The position numbers were made by a program, and so were the translations under genes. From Stenotrophomonas nitritireducens (GTDB lineage Bacteria > Pseudomonadota > Gammaproteobacteria > Xanthomonadales > Xanthomonadaceae), in assembly GCF_001431425.1 (NCBI RefSeq), contig NZ_LDJG01000011.1:62001-126000 (forward strand): a stretch of DNA of 64,000 bases. The letters run 5' to 3'. This document shows, piece by piece, positions 1 to 9,754 of the stretch (position 1 is the first letter of the stretch; the number at the start of each line of letters is the position of its first letter). Below the pieces are notes generated by a model, which worked only from the letters and a program-made list of their open reading frames with translations, made no database searches and had not been told where the DNA came from.

Positions 1-1297
1 GGCTGGCGATGCCGATGCTGGCGTTGACCACCAGGGTGCGTTCGTCCAGGCGCATCGGCTGGTGCAGCCGTTCGAGGATGCGCTGGGCGACGTGTTCGGC
101 CTGCGTGCCGGGGCCGAGGTCGGTGAGCAGCACCACGAACTCGTCGCCGCCGAACCGGAACAGGTGGTCGTCCGCGCGCAGGCATTGCGCGAGCCTGCGG
201 CCGACTTCGACCAGCACGTCATCGCCGAACAGGTGGCCGAAACTGTCGTTGATCAGTTTGAAGCGATCCAGGTCGATGAACAGCACGGCGGCCTGGCCGC
301 TGCCGGTTTCGTGCAATTGGCGCTGGGTGTGCAGGAGCAGTTCGTCCAGGCGCAGGCGGTTGGCCAGCCCGGTCAGCGGATCGTGGCGGGCGGCGTGGTA
401 CAGCTGCTGCTCGATGGCCTTGCGCCGGCCGATGTCGCTCTGCGAGCCGGTGATGCGCAGCTGGCCGTCGCGGTCGGCCTCGGCCACGCCGCGGCTCAGT
501 ACCCATCGCCATTCGCCGTTGCGGCAGCGGATGCGGTATTCGTGGTGGATCGAGTCCGACTCGGCATGCAGGTGCGCATTGATGGCGCGGTGCAGGCCGG
601 GCAGGTCGTCGGGATGGACGCGCGAAAACCAGGCGTCGCTGGTCTGGCCCAGGCTTGCGCGGTCCAGCCCGATCATCTCGGCCCAGCGCTCGGACACGTA
701 CAGCGTGTCCGGACCGGGATGCCAGTCCCAGATGCCGTCATGGGCGCCGCGCAGGGCGCGCGCGAAGCGCGCCTCGCTGTCTTCCAGCGCCTTGCGCTGG
801 GCGGCGCTGTAGGTGTCGATGGCCAGGGTCATGTCGAAGAACACGGCCTTGAGCAGGCTGGAGAACAGCCGCGCGTCGTCGCCCTCGCCGCACAGCGGCA
901 CCAGCATCTGTTCCAGGTACAAACGGTACGCGCCCAGGTACCACTTCAGCTCGACGCCGTTGATATGGTGGATCAGGCCGATGCGCAGGCGGTTGTCGAC
1001 ATAGTCGTGGTCGTACGGCCCCTGCCAGAGGCGCTGGTAGTACTCCAGCTGCCGCTGTTTCAACCGGTGCACGGTGGTCTGGTCGCCCAGCAGCGCGGCG
1101 GGCGCGGGGAAATCGTCGAGGTGGCGGTAGAGCTTCTCGATGAATCCGGCCTGCGCGGCGGACATGCGTCCGGCGGCCTGGTTGAGGCGCCGCGCATCCT
1201 CGTCCCGCCATTCCAGCAGGCGGTAGCGCTCGGCTATTTCAGCCTGTTCCAGGCCGATGCGCCGCATCAGTTCCTGCAGTGTTTCGACGGCACCCAT
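1..1297 (-). CDS. Globin-coupled PAS-GGDEF diguanylate cyclase (3' end outside window)
   Basis: Likely makes c-di-GMP from GTP in response to a heme ligand such as O2. Residues about 20-160 read as a protoglobin sensor, with a GLIHHINGVELKWYLGAY stretch that carries the expected proximal histidine. A PAS domain follows (about 175-290, starting GAHDGIWDW), then a GGDEF domain with the GGDEF motif at residues 383-387. An RADD inhibitory site lies five residues before it, so product inhibition is expected. The visible part stops at the conserved SIGIA motif; whether an EAL domain follows cannot be seen. The ATG at 1297 has AGAGGA just upstream. The first six codons, MGAVET, are the same as in the chemoreceptor at 1898-3904, and both genes have the same RNA leader. 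The domain architecture resembles DosC/YddV of E. coli. Confidence 0.9.
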   Translation of the reverse strand, partial: MGAVETLQELMRRIGLEQAEIAERYRLLEWRDEDARRLNQAAGRMSAAQAGFIEKLYRHLDDFPAPAALLGDQTTVHRLKQRQLEYYQRLWQGPYDHDYVDNRLRIGLIHHINGVELKWYLGAYRLYLEQMLVPLCGEGDDARLFSSLLKAVFFDMTLAIDTYSAAQRKALEDSEARFARALRGAHDGIWDWHPGPDTLYVSERWAEMIGLDRASLGQTSDAWFSRVHPDDLPGLHRAINAHLHAESDSIHHEYRIRCRNGEWRWVLSRGVAEADRDGQLRITGSQSDIGRRKAIEQQLYHAARHDPLTGLANRLRLDELLLHTQRQLHETGSGQAAVLFIDLDRFKLINDSFGHLFGDDVLVEVGRRLAQCLRADDHLFRFGGDEFVVLLTDLGPGTQAEHVAQRILERLHQPMRLDERTLVVNASIGIAS

Positions 1298-1327
1298 GGT
1301 TTCCTCTTGCGTTGAAGACGGGCATGG

Positions 1328-1376
1328 AAAAAGCGCCACGGCGGCCGCTCCGTCCGGAACGGCTGCCGTAGCGCTT
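1328..1376 (-). terminator. Intrinsic terminator in the leader of the diguanylate cyclase
   Basis: On the minus strand an 11-bp stem (AGCGCTACGGC paired with GCCGTGGCGCT, one G-T pair) encloses a further small hairpin and is followed by five T. It lies 30 bases before the start codon and after the preceding small gene, so it can attenuate read-through into the cyclase. Confidence 0.8.
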
Positions 1377-1439
1377 CGTCTTGCAGGCCCGTGCGTCCTG
1401 CCCGGCAAAGCGGGTCCGCGCCATGCGCGGCACCCGGGC
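1371..1439 (-). promoter_or_regulatory. Candidate structured RNA regulator, copy 1
   Basis: Positions 1371-1411 match 3977-4017 at 40 of 41 bases. In RNA sense the order is GCCCGG, a variable hairpin (CCGCGC/GCGCGG), GCUUUG, CCGGGC closing the first stem, a GCAGG/CCUGC hairpin with an ACGCA-containing loop, then GACGAAGCGC running into the terminator. GCUUUG can pair with CGAAGC, the first arm of the terminator, giving alternative on/off folds. It lies between the 95-residue gene and the cyclase. I do not recognise the family; it does not fit the c-di-GMP-I consensus to my eye. Confidence 0.6.
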
Positions 1440-1442
1440 GGG

Positions 1443-1730
1443 TCATGCAGCTCCTGCCAGGTCCTCCAGCAGGCGGGTCAGGCGTTGCCGCAGTTGCCCC
1501 ATTTCGCGGGAACGGAAGGCATGCCTGCTGCGTTCCAGCGTTTCGATCGCCTCGTACAGCGCGGCCTGCACCTGTCCGCTGGGGCCCAGCGGGTCGGGAT
1601 CGAGCCAGCGGCACAGCGGCGCCTGCTCGCAGTCGCAGCTCTGGTTGATGACCTCCGCCTCGTCCGCATCGGCGAGGAGCAGCCGCAGCCGCGTGGCCAG
1701 GCCGGGGTCAGTGCAGATGATCCGGGCCAT
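1443..1730 (-). CDS. Small cysteine-containing protein of unknown function (95 aa)
   Basis: Not recognised. The 95-residue product has a cysteine group in its first half (C6 and a C32-x-C34-x5-C40 pattern) and an amphipathic, charged C-terminal helix from about residue 55. The ATG at 1730 has AGGA about 9 bases upstream. The gene sits between the chemoreceptor and the globin-coupled cyclase on the same strand, and its stop codon touches RNA leader copy 1, so it is probably in the same operon. The cysteines could bind a metal, but that is inference. Confidence 0.65.
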   Translation of the reverse strand: MARIICTDPGLATRLRLLLADADEAEVINQSCDCEQAPLCRWLDPDPLGPSGQVQAALYEAIETLERSRHAFRSREMGQLRQRLTRLLEDLAGAA

Positions 1731-1897
1731 GCCGCATTCCTGTCATTGGTGCCGCCGGGAGCGCCGCGCGCGTGGCGTCCGGTCCCGGGTTCGCCGGATC
1801 GCCCGCTGTGGTGTGGAGCATGTTCAACATCCCTTCCTGTTCCATGTTCTGGTGAATGGCCTGGCCATCGCGTGCCGCCGTGCGGATGCCAGGTTCG

Positions 1898-3904
1898 TCA
1901 TGCCGTGGCCCGCGCGTCGCCTGCCGTGCGCGGAGCGTCCGCCGGGCCGGCCAGCTGGAATCTCGCCGCCGCGCGGGCCAGCATGCCGGCCTGGTGTTCC
2001 ATGTCGTGGGTGGCCTGGCTGGTCTCCTGCACCAGCTGCGCATTCTGCCGTGTGCTCCGGTCCATCTGCGCGATGGTCTGGTTGACCTGCCCGATACCGG
2101 CGCTCTGTTCGCGCGAAGCGGCGGAGATCTCGGCGGTGAGGGCGGTGACCCGCTGCACCGAAGACACGATCTCGGTCATCGTGCCGCGCGCCTTGCCGAC
2201 CAGGGCCGAGCCGTCGGCGACCTTGTCGACCGAATCGCCGATCAGGCCTTTTATCTCCTTCGCGGCGGTGGCCGAGCGCTGCGCCAACGTCCGCACCTCG
2301 GCGGCGACCACGGCGAAGCCGCGGCCGCTGTCGCCGGCGCGGGCGGCCTCCACCGCGGCGTTGAGCGCCAGGATGTTGGTCTGGAAGGCGATGCCGTCGA
2401 TCACGCCGATGATCTCGCCGATCTTCCTCGACGCGCTTTCGATGGCCTGCATGGTGAGCACGACGTCGTCCACCACCCGGCCTCCCTGGCGGGCGACCGC
2501 CGCGGCGCCTTCGGCCAGTTGGCTGGCGTGATGGGCGGACTCGGCGTTGTCGCGGATGGTGGCGGTGAGCAGCTCCATCGACGCGGCGGCCTCGCGCAGC
2601 GTCGCCGCCTGCCGCTCGGTACGCGCGGACAGTTCGTCGTTGCCGCTGGCGATGCCCGTCGCCGCGGCCGAGATGCTGTCCGCCGACTGCTGGATGCCGG
2701 CGACGATGCCGGCCAGTTGTTCGGCGGTGGCGTTGGCATCGGTCTTCATCTGCCCGAACACGCCCTCGAAGTCGCGGGTGATGCGCCGGCCGAGGTCGCC
2801 GCGCGACAGCGCGGACAGCAGCCGGCGCATTTCATCGGCGCTCTCCGACGTGGCGTCGAGCAGGCGGTTGACGCCCTCGGCCAGGCGGGCCATCAGGCCG
2901 GAGCCGCCGGTCGCGTGCAGGCGCTGGTCCAGCCGGCCGTGCGCGGCGGCATCGATGATGGCGGCGATGTCGTGCTCCATCCGGGTCTCGGCGGTGCGGT
3001 CGTGCCATTCGACCACGAAGCCGCGGCGCTGGCCGCCGGCGTCGATCATCGGCGTGACGTTCAGGCTGAAGTGCGCCTCGCCGATATGGATGCGCCCGGA
3101 ATGGGTGCCGTCGAGCGTGTCCAGCAGGGCGCGGATGCGCGCCGGATCGCGATGGAAGCAGTGGATGCTGGCGCCGATCAGCCGATCGGGGTCGAAGCCG
3201 GGAAAGGCCTTGAGCAGTTCCTGCCGCTGGTTGCGCAGGATCGCGATGACGGCCTGGTTGGCGTAGACGATGAGGTGGTCCGGGTCGGCGATCATCATGC
3301 CGGTGCGCAGGGCGCACAGCGCGGTCTCCACATGGAAGCCGCTGGCGGCGGCGTCATCGGTCGCGGGAGGCGTGGCGGGCGTCTGGCTTGAGGACGGGGG
3401 CGTCCATGGATCGAGCCTGCGCAGCCGCATGGCGATCACGCAGGCGAATGCGGCCAGCACCGCGGTCGATGCCATGTGCGGGAGCGCGGCGATGGCCGCG
3501 CCATGCGCCTCCGCCCGGAGGATCGGCAGCTGGAAGAGGAGGGCGACGGCCGCCGCCAGCGCCACCGGCAACCAGTCGCGGTAGGACAGCAGCAGGGCGA
3601 TGACGGCCAGCTCGCCGGAATACGCCAGGGCGGGGTGGTCGGCGGCCAGCGTTGCCAGCGCCAGTATCAGCGCCGTGGCGATCGCGGCGCGCACGCGCCG
3701 GGTTCCCGGTGCATGCCATGCCTGGAGCGCGGCCAATCCGGCCGCCGGAAGGCAGAGCGCCAGGAACATGGCCCACCTGCCCGAATGCAGTGCCTGGGCC
3801 AGTGCCGCCGAGCCCAGGAGCGCCAGCATCAACAGGAACAGCCGGTCCGCCTCGATGGCCGGTTCCCGCCGATGCAGCATCCGCGATGTTTCGACAGCAC
3901 CCAT
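1898..3904 (-). CDS. Membrane PAS methyl-accepting chemotaxis protein
   Basis: Chemoreceptor of 668 residues. The N-terminal third is hydrophobic with about five or six membrane segments and no obvious large periplasmic domain. A PAS domain follows (about 185-300, starting [17 protein letters not shown]), then HAMP-like helices and the long methyl-accepting coiled coil. Its signalling tip contains [18 protein letters not shown] and [10 protein letters not shown]. There is no C-terminal NWETF-type tether for CheR/CheB. The start at 3904 is chosen over the upstream ATG at 3931: it has a strong AGGGGGA site 6 bases upstream, whereas 3931 directly abuts the terminator T-run. It begins MGAVET, like the cyclase downstream. 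A cytoplasmic PAS suggests sensing of an internal signal such as redox, energy state or oxygen. Confidence 0.9.
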   Translation of the reverse strand: MGAVETSRMLHRREPAIEADRLFLLMLALLGSAALAQALHSGRWAMFLALCLPAAGLAALQAWHAPGTRRVRAAIATALILALATLAADHPALAYSGELAVIALLLSYRDWLPVALAAAVALLFQLPILRAEAHGAAIAALPHMASTAVLAAFACVIAMRLRRLDPWTPPSSSQTPATPPATDDAAASGFHVETALCALRTGMMIADPDHLIVYANQAVIAILRNQRQELLKAFPGFDPDRLIGASIHCFHRDPARIRALLDTLDGTHSGRIHIGEAHFSLNVTPMIDAGGQRRGFVVEWHDRTAETRMEHDIAAIIDAAAHGRLDQRLHATGGSGLMARLAEGVNRLLDATSESADEMRRLLSALSRGDLGRRITRDFEGVFGQMKTDANATAEQLAGIVAGIQQSADSISAAATGIASGNDELSARTERQAATLREAAASMELLTATIRDNAESAHHASQLAEGAAAVARQGGRVVDDVVLTMQAIESASRKIGEIIGVIDGIAFQTNILALNAAVEAARAGDSGRGFAVVAAEVRTLAQRSATAAKEIKGLIGDSVDKVADGSALVGKARGTMTEIVSSVQRVTALTAEISAASREQSAGIGQVNQTIAQMDRSTRQNAQLVQETSQATHDMEHQAGMLARAAARFQLAGPADAPRTAGDARATA

Positions 3905-3932
3905 GAATCCCCCTGTTGAAAACCTGGGCATG

Positions 3933-3982
3933 AAAAAAGCGCCAAGACAGCCACCCCGCCGGGAGTGGCTGTCTTGGCGCTT
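3933..3982 (-). terminator. Intrinsic terminator in the leader of the chemoreceptor
   Basis: On the minus strand an 18-bp perfect stem (AAGCGCCAAGACAGCCAC and its complement) is followed by six T. It lies 29 bases before the chemoreceptor start codon and downstream of RNA leader copy 2, the arrangement expected for transcription attenuation. Confidence 0.9.
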
Positions 3983-4050
3983 CGTCTTGCAGGCCCTTGC
4001 GTCCTGCCCGGCAAAGCTGGTTACCGCCGGTGGCGGTACCGCAACCGGGC
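3977..4050 (-). promoter_or_regulatory. Candidate structured RNA regulator, copy 2
   Basis: Same element as at 1371-1439. The outer stem is GCCCGG (4050-4045) with CCGGGC (4011-4006). The inner variable hairpin here is TACCGCC/GGCGGTA, different in sequence from copy 1 but paired in the same place, which is covariation. The GCUUUG segment and the CGAAGC of the terminator arm are both conserved, so a terminator/antiterminator choice is possible. It precedes a chemoreceptor, a gene class often controlled by c-di-GMP riboswitches, but the ligand here is unknown. Confidence 0.65.
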
Positions 4051-4484
4051 TTTTCTACACGATTGGCGGCGATTGTTCCAGTTGCGGCCCGTCGGGGCAG
4101 CGGCGCAGACGGCGGCGGCGTCGCTTGTTCGCGTGGATGGACGCGCCCGGCCGGGCTGCGGTCGCGCGAAGCGCGCGAGGGCGCCGGACGGTCGGACAGG
4201 GCGAAATCGCGCTGGCCGCGGCCACGGGCGATCGCAGGGGCCGGGATATACGGGGGCTTGTGTCACGCCGGCCACGGAGCATCCGGGTGTCACCGACGGC
4301 GATGCACGGGCCGGTCCCGCGCCGCCGGCGGCGGACCGGCGCGATGCCATCGCTTGATGCGGCAACGGCGAAGCCTGCGCCTGCCGTTGCCGGGTGAATC
4401 CAGGGGCCGGATGGAAGGCCGGCAGTGCCTGCAGGCCAGGGCCGCCCACTACCGGTGCGCATCCTGCGATTGCGTGCTCCGGCG
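4051..4484. other. Gene-free stretch between purB and the chemoreceptor leader
   Basis: About 430 bases with no credible gene on either strand. It must hold the chemoreceptor promoter (minus strand). I see no convincing sigma-70, sigma-28 or sigma-54 site; a GG-N10-GC pair near 4065-4085 is too weak to call. Confidence 0.5.
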
Positions 4485-5903
<1,419 letters not shown>

Positions 5904-7220
5904 CTACGCCGCCGCGCCGTCCGGGGCCGGGAGCCGTTCCACCGTGACCGCCTGGATGCGGTGCCCGGCCATGCGGCGCACCGTGAAACGGTAGCCGTCG
6001 ATGTCCTGCGCCTCGCCTTCCTCGGGCAGGCGCTGCAGCTGGTGCAGGATCAGCCCGCCGACCGAGTTGACGTGCGCGGGCGCGGCCAGGTCGCGGCCGA
6101 GCAGGCGTTCCAGCCGGAAGATCGAGGTCGAACCGGCGACCAGCACGCTGCCGTCGGCGCCCCGGGTCGGGGCGTCCCCGACGGCATGGGGATGCTCGTC
6201 CTCGATATCGCCCACCACCACTTCCAGCAGGTCTTCCAGGGTGAAGTAGCCGAGGATGCGGCCGTGCTCGTCCACGCACAGGGCCAGGTGGGTGGTGCCG
6301 GTGCGGAAGCGTTCCAGCACCTGCGGCACCGGGGTTTCCAGCGCGATCAGGTTGGCCGGGCGCAGCAGCGGGAGCGGGTCCGGGCGTGGATTGCCGCGCG
6401 CCAGTTCCACCAGCAGGTCCTTCATGTGCAGGATGCCGCGCACCTGCTCGCCGTCGGCGGCGAACCAGGGGTAACGGCTGTAGCGGCTGGCGGCGAACCC
6501 GGCCAGCACCGCCTGCAGGTCCATGCCGTCGCGGAAGCTGTGCAGGTGGTCGGCCGAGCGCATCAGGTCGCCGGCGACCAGTTCGGGCAGCTCCAGCGCA
6601 TGGCTCATCAGCGCCAGTTCGTGGTCGCCGCCGCTGCGCTGCTGGCCGCCGAGGATCAGCTTCAGCTCCTCGCGCGAATAGCGGTGCGAGGCATGCTCGA
6701 CGTCGCCCCAGCCCAGCGCCCGCAGCAGCAGGTTGGCGCTGTTGTTGAGCAGCCAGATCGCCGGGTACATCGCCCAGTAGAACAGGTACAGCGGCGCCGC
6801 GGTCCACAGCGACATCCGCTCCGGGCGGCGGATCGCCATCGACTTGGGCGCCAGTTCGCCGAGCACGATGTGCAGGAACGAGATCACGCTGAAGGCGATG
6901 ACGAAGCTGGTCAGGCGCGCGGCTTCCGGCGCCAGGCCGAGCAGGTCGAACAGCGGCTGCAGCAGGTGCGCGAACGCCGGTTCGCCGACCCAGCCCAGCC
7001 CCAGCGACGCCAGGGTGATGCCGAGCTGGCAGGCCGACAGGTAGGCGTCGAGGTGGCCGTGCACGTTCAGCAGCAGGCGGCCGCGCCAGCCATGGTGCTC
7101 GGCCAGCCCCTGCGCCTGGGTGTGGCGCAGCTTGACCAGGGCGAACTCGGCGGCGACGAAGAAGCCGTTGAGCAGGACCAGCAGCAGGGCCACGGCCAGC
7201 AGGGCAAGGTTGCCGATCAC
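5904..7220 (-). CDS. CNNM/CBS-domain membrane protein (CorC/HlyC family)
   Basis: A 438-residue inner-membrane protein. The N-terminal half is the DUF21/CNNM transmembrane domain (starts with a long hydrophobic segment, then LNGFFVAAEFALVKLR). A CBS-domain pair follows (about 205-325) and a C-terminal CorC_HlyC domain (about 345-425). Members are linked to Mg2+/Co2+ efflux and are often mislabelled as hemolysins. The gene lies 36 bases after purB's start on the same strand and is divergent from fumC. No sign of damage. Confidence 0.9.
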   Translation of the reverse strand: MIGNLALLAVALLLVLLNGFFVAAEFALVKLRHTQAQGLAEHHGWRGRLLLNVHGHLDAYLSACQLGITLASLGLGWVGEPAFAHLLQPLFDLLGLAPEAARLTSFVIAFSVISFLHIVLGELAPKSMAIRRPERMSLWTAAPLYLFYWAMYPAIWLLNNSANLLLRALGWGDVEHASHRYSREELKLILGGQQRSGGDHELALMSHALELPELVAGDLMRSADHLHSFRDGMDLQAVLAGFAASRYSRYPWFAADGEQVRGILHMKDLLVELARGNPRPDPLPLLRPANLIALETPVPQVLERFRTGTTHLALCVDEHGRILGYFTLEDLLEVVVGDIEDEHPHAVGDAPTRGADGSVLVAGSTSIFRLERLLGRDLAAPAHVNSVGGLILHQLQRLPEEGEAQDIDGYRFTVRRMAGHRIQAVTVERLPAPDGAAA

Positions 7221-7463
7221 GGTTCCCCTCCGTCATGGCGGATCGTGGAAGGGAGGGTGCAGCGGGGGCCGGGAAATGTCCGGCCGCAACAGCCGTCGGG
7301 GTCGTCGCCCATGTGTGCGGGAAGGCAGGGAAATGCGGATGCCCGAGTCTAGCCGATGACGGCCGCGTGCGCGGCAGGGTGCCATCGGCGGTATGGTGGT
7401 GCGGCATCGCCAGCCGCCGCCAGCTGCGACTTCCCTGTACGAAACACAATGTGGAGTTGAACG

Positions 7464-8876
7464 ATGAGCAAGAGCTTCAGGATCGAACACGACAGCATGG
7501 GCGAACTGCAGGTGCCGGCCGAGGCGCTGTGGGGCGCGCAGACCCAGCGCGCGGTGCAGAATTTCCCGGTGTCCGGGCAGCGCATGCCGCGGGCCTTCAT
7601 CCGCGCGCTGGGGCTGATCAAGGCCAGCGCCGCCGAGGTCAATGTCGGGCTGGGGCTGTTGCCCAAGGGCGTGGGCCGGGCGATCCGCGCGGCGGCGCTG
7701 GAGGTGGCCGATGGCGGGCACGATGCGCATTTCCCCATCGACGTCTACCAGACCGGCTCGGGCACCTCGTCGAACATGAACGCCAACGAGGTCATCGCCA
7801 CGCTCGCGTCGCGGCGGATGAAAGCGGGCGCCGGCAAGGCGGGCAAGACCCCGGTGCATCCCAATGACCACGTCAATCTCGGGCAGAGTTCCAACGATGT
7901 GATCCCCACCGCCATCCGCGTCTCGGCGCAGCTGGAAACGGTGGAAAAGCTGCTGCCTGCGCTCAGGCACCTGCGCCGGACCATCGACAAGCGCGGGCGC
8001 GGCCTGGGCAAGGTGGTCAAGACCGGTCGCACCCACCTGATGGATGCGATGCCGCTGACCTTCGCCCAGGAGTTCGGCGCCTGGTCGGCGCAGCTGGAAT
8101 CGGCGCAGGGCCGCATCGAGGACGCGTTGAAGCGGCTGCGCCGGTTGCCGCTGGGCGGCACCGCGATCGGCACCGGCATCAACGCCGATCCGCGCTTCGG
8201 CGGCAAGGTGGCGCGTGCGCTCTCGGCTGCGACGGGAACCAAGTTCGAAAGCGCCCAGAACAAGTTCGAGGGACTGGCCGCGCAGGACGATGCGGTGGAA
8301 CTGTCCGGCCAGCTCAACGCGCTGGCGGTGGCGCTGATCAAGATCGCCAACGACCTGCGCTGGATGAATTCCGGGCCGTTGGCGGGCTTGGGCGAGGTCG
8401 AGCTGCCGGCGCTGCAGCCGGGCAGCTCGATCATGCCGGGCAAGGTCAACCCGGTGATCCCGGAAGCGACGGTGATGGCGGCGGCGCAGGTGATCGGCCA
8501 CCACACTGCGATCACGGTGGCCGGGCAGACCGGCAATTTCCAGCTGAACGTGGCGCTGCCGCTGATCGCGGCCAACCTGCTCGATTCGATCCAGCTGCTG
8601 TCCAGCGTGATGAACCTGCTGGCCGACAAGGTGTTCGCCGGCCTGGTGGTCAGGCAGGAGCGGGTGCGCGAGGCGCTGGCGCGCAATCCGATCCTGGTGA
8701 CCGCGCTCAATCCGATCATCGGCTACGAGAAGGCCGCGGCCATCGCCAAGCGCGCCTACAAGGAACAGCGCCCGGTGCTGGAGGTGGCCTGCGAGGACAG
8801 CGGCCTGCCGGAAGCGGAACTGAAACGCCTGCTGGACCCGGCCGCATTGACGCGGGGCGGCATCCACGACCATTGA
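7464..8876 (+). CDS. fumC: Class II fumarate hydratase
   Basis: Interconverts fumarate and L-malate in the TCA cycle; this class is iron-free and stable to oxygen. The 470-residue protein carries the signature GSSIMPGKVNP, the substrate-site segment HPNDHVNLGQSSND and TGRTHLMDAMP, plus QTGSGTSSNMNANEV near residue 100. Length and order match class II fumarases. It is monocistronic on the plus strand, divergent from the CNNM gene, with about 240 bases of shared upstream region. Confidence 0.96.
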   Translation: MSKSFRIEHDSMGELQVPAEALWGAQTQRAVQNFPVSGQRMPRAFIRALGLIKASAAEVNVGLGLLPKGVGRAIRAAALEVADGGHDAHFPIDVYQTGSGTSSNMNANEVIATLASRRMKAGAGKAGKTPVHPNDHVNLGQSSNDVIPTAIRVSAQLETVEKLLPALRHLRRTIDKRGRGLGKVVKTGRTHLMDAMPLTFAQEFGAWSAQLESAQGRIEDALKRLRRLPLGGTAIGTGINADPRFGGKVARALSAATGTKFESAQNKFEGLAAQDDAVELSGQLNALAVALIKIANDLRWMNSGPLAGLGEVELPALQPGSSIMPGKVNPVIPEATVMAAAQVIGHHTAITVAGQTGNFQLNVALPLIAANLLDSIQLLSSVMNLLADKVFAGLVVRQERVREALARNPILVTALNPIIGYEKAAAIAKRAYKEQRPVLEVACEDSGLPEAELKRLLDPAALTRGGIHDH

Positions 8877-8987
8877 TTTCCCATCCCGGATCCATCGCCC
8901 GGCAGCGCGTGGGATCGCGCCGGGCGCCATCGTGGGGACGCGGTGTGGTAAACGGGAGTTCAACCGCCACGGAAGACAGGGGGATTC

Positions 8988-9197
8988 ATGGCGTTTCTGG
9001 TTTTCGGGCTCTATACGGCGTTCTGCTTCTGGGTGGTCTTCACGGACGGTGCCGACACCCTGGAAGGATGGAAATCCTTCTTCCTGTTCGATTGGTTTGC
9101 TGCGTCCCTGAGTGCCCAGGAACTACGGTTCTACGTAGGCATTTCCTGGTTGGCGTCGCTCGCGGCCCTGCTGTTCGCCACCCTGGGGGGCGCCTAG
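8988..9197 (+). CDS. Small two-helix membrane protein (69 aa)
   Basis: Not recognised. The product has two hydrophobic segments (about residues 2-22 and 46-66) separated by a short polar loop, as in many small inner-membrane proteins. A strong AGGGGGA ribosome site lies 5-10 bases before the ATG. It follows fumC by 111 bases on the same strand. Confidence 0.6.
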   Translation: MAFLVFGLYTAFCFWVVFTDGADTLEGWKSFFLFDWFAASLSAQELRFYVGISWLASLAALLFATLGGA

Positions 9198-9258
9198 CGG
9201 AGCCGGCCGGACGCGGCGCGTACCCTGACGGTCAGCGCCGCGCGCCTGGGGCGCGGAA

Positions 9259-9693
9259 TCAGCGCAGTGCGCGCGGGTTGGCCAGCGCTTCGGCGTATTC
9301 CTTGAATTCGGGAATGCGCTGGGCCAGGTCCGGCGGGAACGGCGTTTCGCCCGCCGGTACTTCCAGCGGTACGGTGCGGCCGCTGGCATCGGCCGGTGCG
9401 GTCGCCTCGGTCAGCGTGTTCTGGCGCAGGATCTGCAGCTTGACGAAGCTGGTCTGCAGCAGTTCGCGCTGGCCCTCGTCGAGCGGAATCTCGATGTCGT
9501 CCACGCGCAGCCTGCCGTCGGGCAGGATGTCCAGGTTCGGGTAGGGCGCGCGCCGCACCGACACCATGGTGGCCCCCACTTCCATCTTCGGCTTGCTGCG
9601 CTCGGCGCGGTGGGCGGCGTACTGCTCACGGTCGCCGCAACCGGCGACGGCGGCGATGCAGGCCAGCAGGAGGGGCAGCAGCAGTTTCTTCAT
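9259..9693 (-). CDS. Lipoprotein related to the adjacent DUF2884-type protein
   Basis: A 144-residue lipoprotein: signal peptide MKKLLLPLLLACIAAVAGC with lipobox VAGC. It resembles the next gene in two places. PDGRLRVDDIEIPLDEGQREL lines up with PAGDLLIDGKAVAVDDAQRKL, and IPEFKEYAEAL with IPEFKPYAKM. It lacks the central helical part of its neighbour. It is the last gene of the ytrA operon, 61 bases after the preceding gene. Function unknown; probably an envelope protein. Confidence 0.75.
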   Translation of the reverse strand: MKKLLLPLLLACIAAVAGCGDREQYAAHRAERSKPKMEVGATMVSVRRAPYPNLDILPDGRLRVDDIEIPLDEGQRELLQTSFVKLQILRQNTLTEATAPADASGRTVPLEVPAGETPFPPDLAQRIPEFKEYAEALANPRALR

Positions 9694-9754
9694 GGCGTGG
9701 CGGAACGGTACGGCGGGGGAGCGGCGATTCTACCGCCCCCGCCGCCAGTGACGG

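Noticed and set aside
1328-4050. Known c-di-GMP-I (GEMM) riboswitch
   Set aside because: The conserved GGGCAAA, GNRA-loop and receptor blocks of that class are not found in either copy. Not excluded by search, only by eye.
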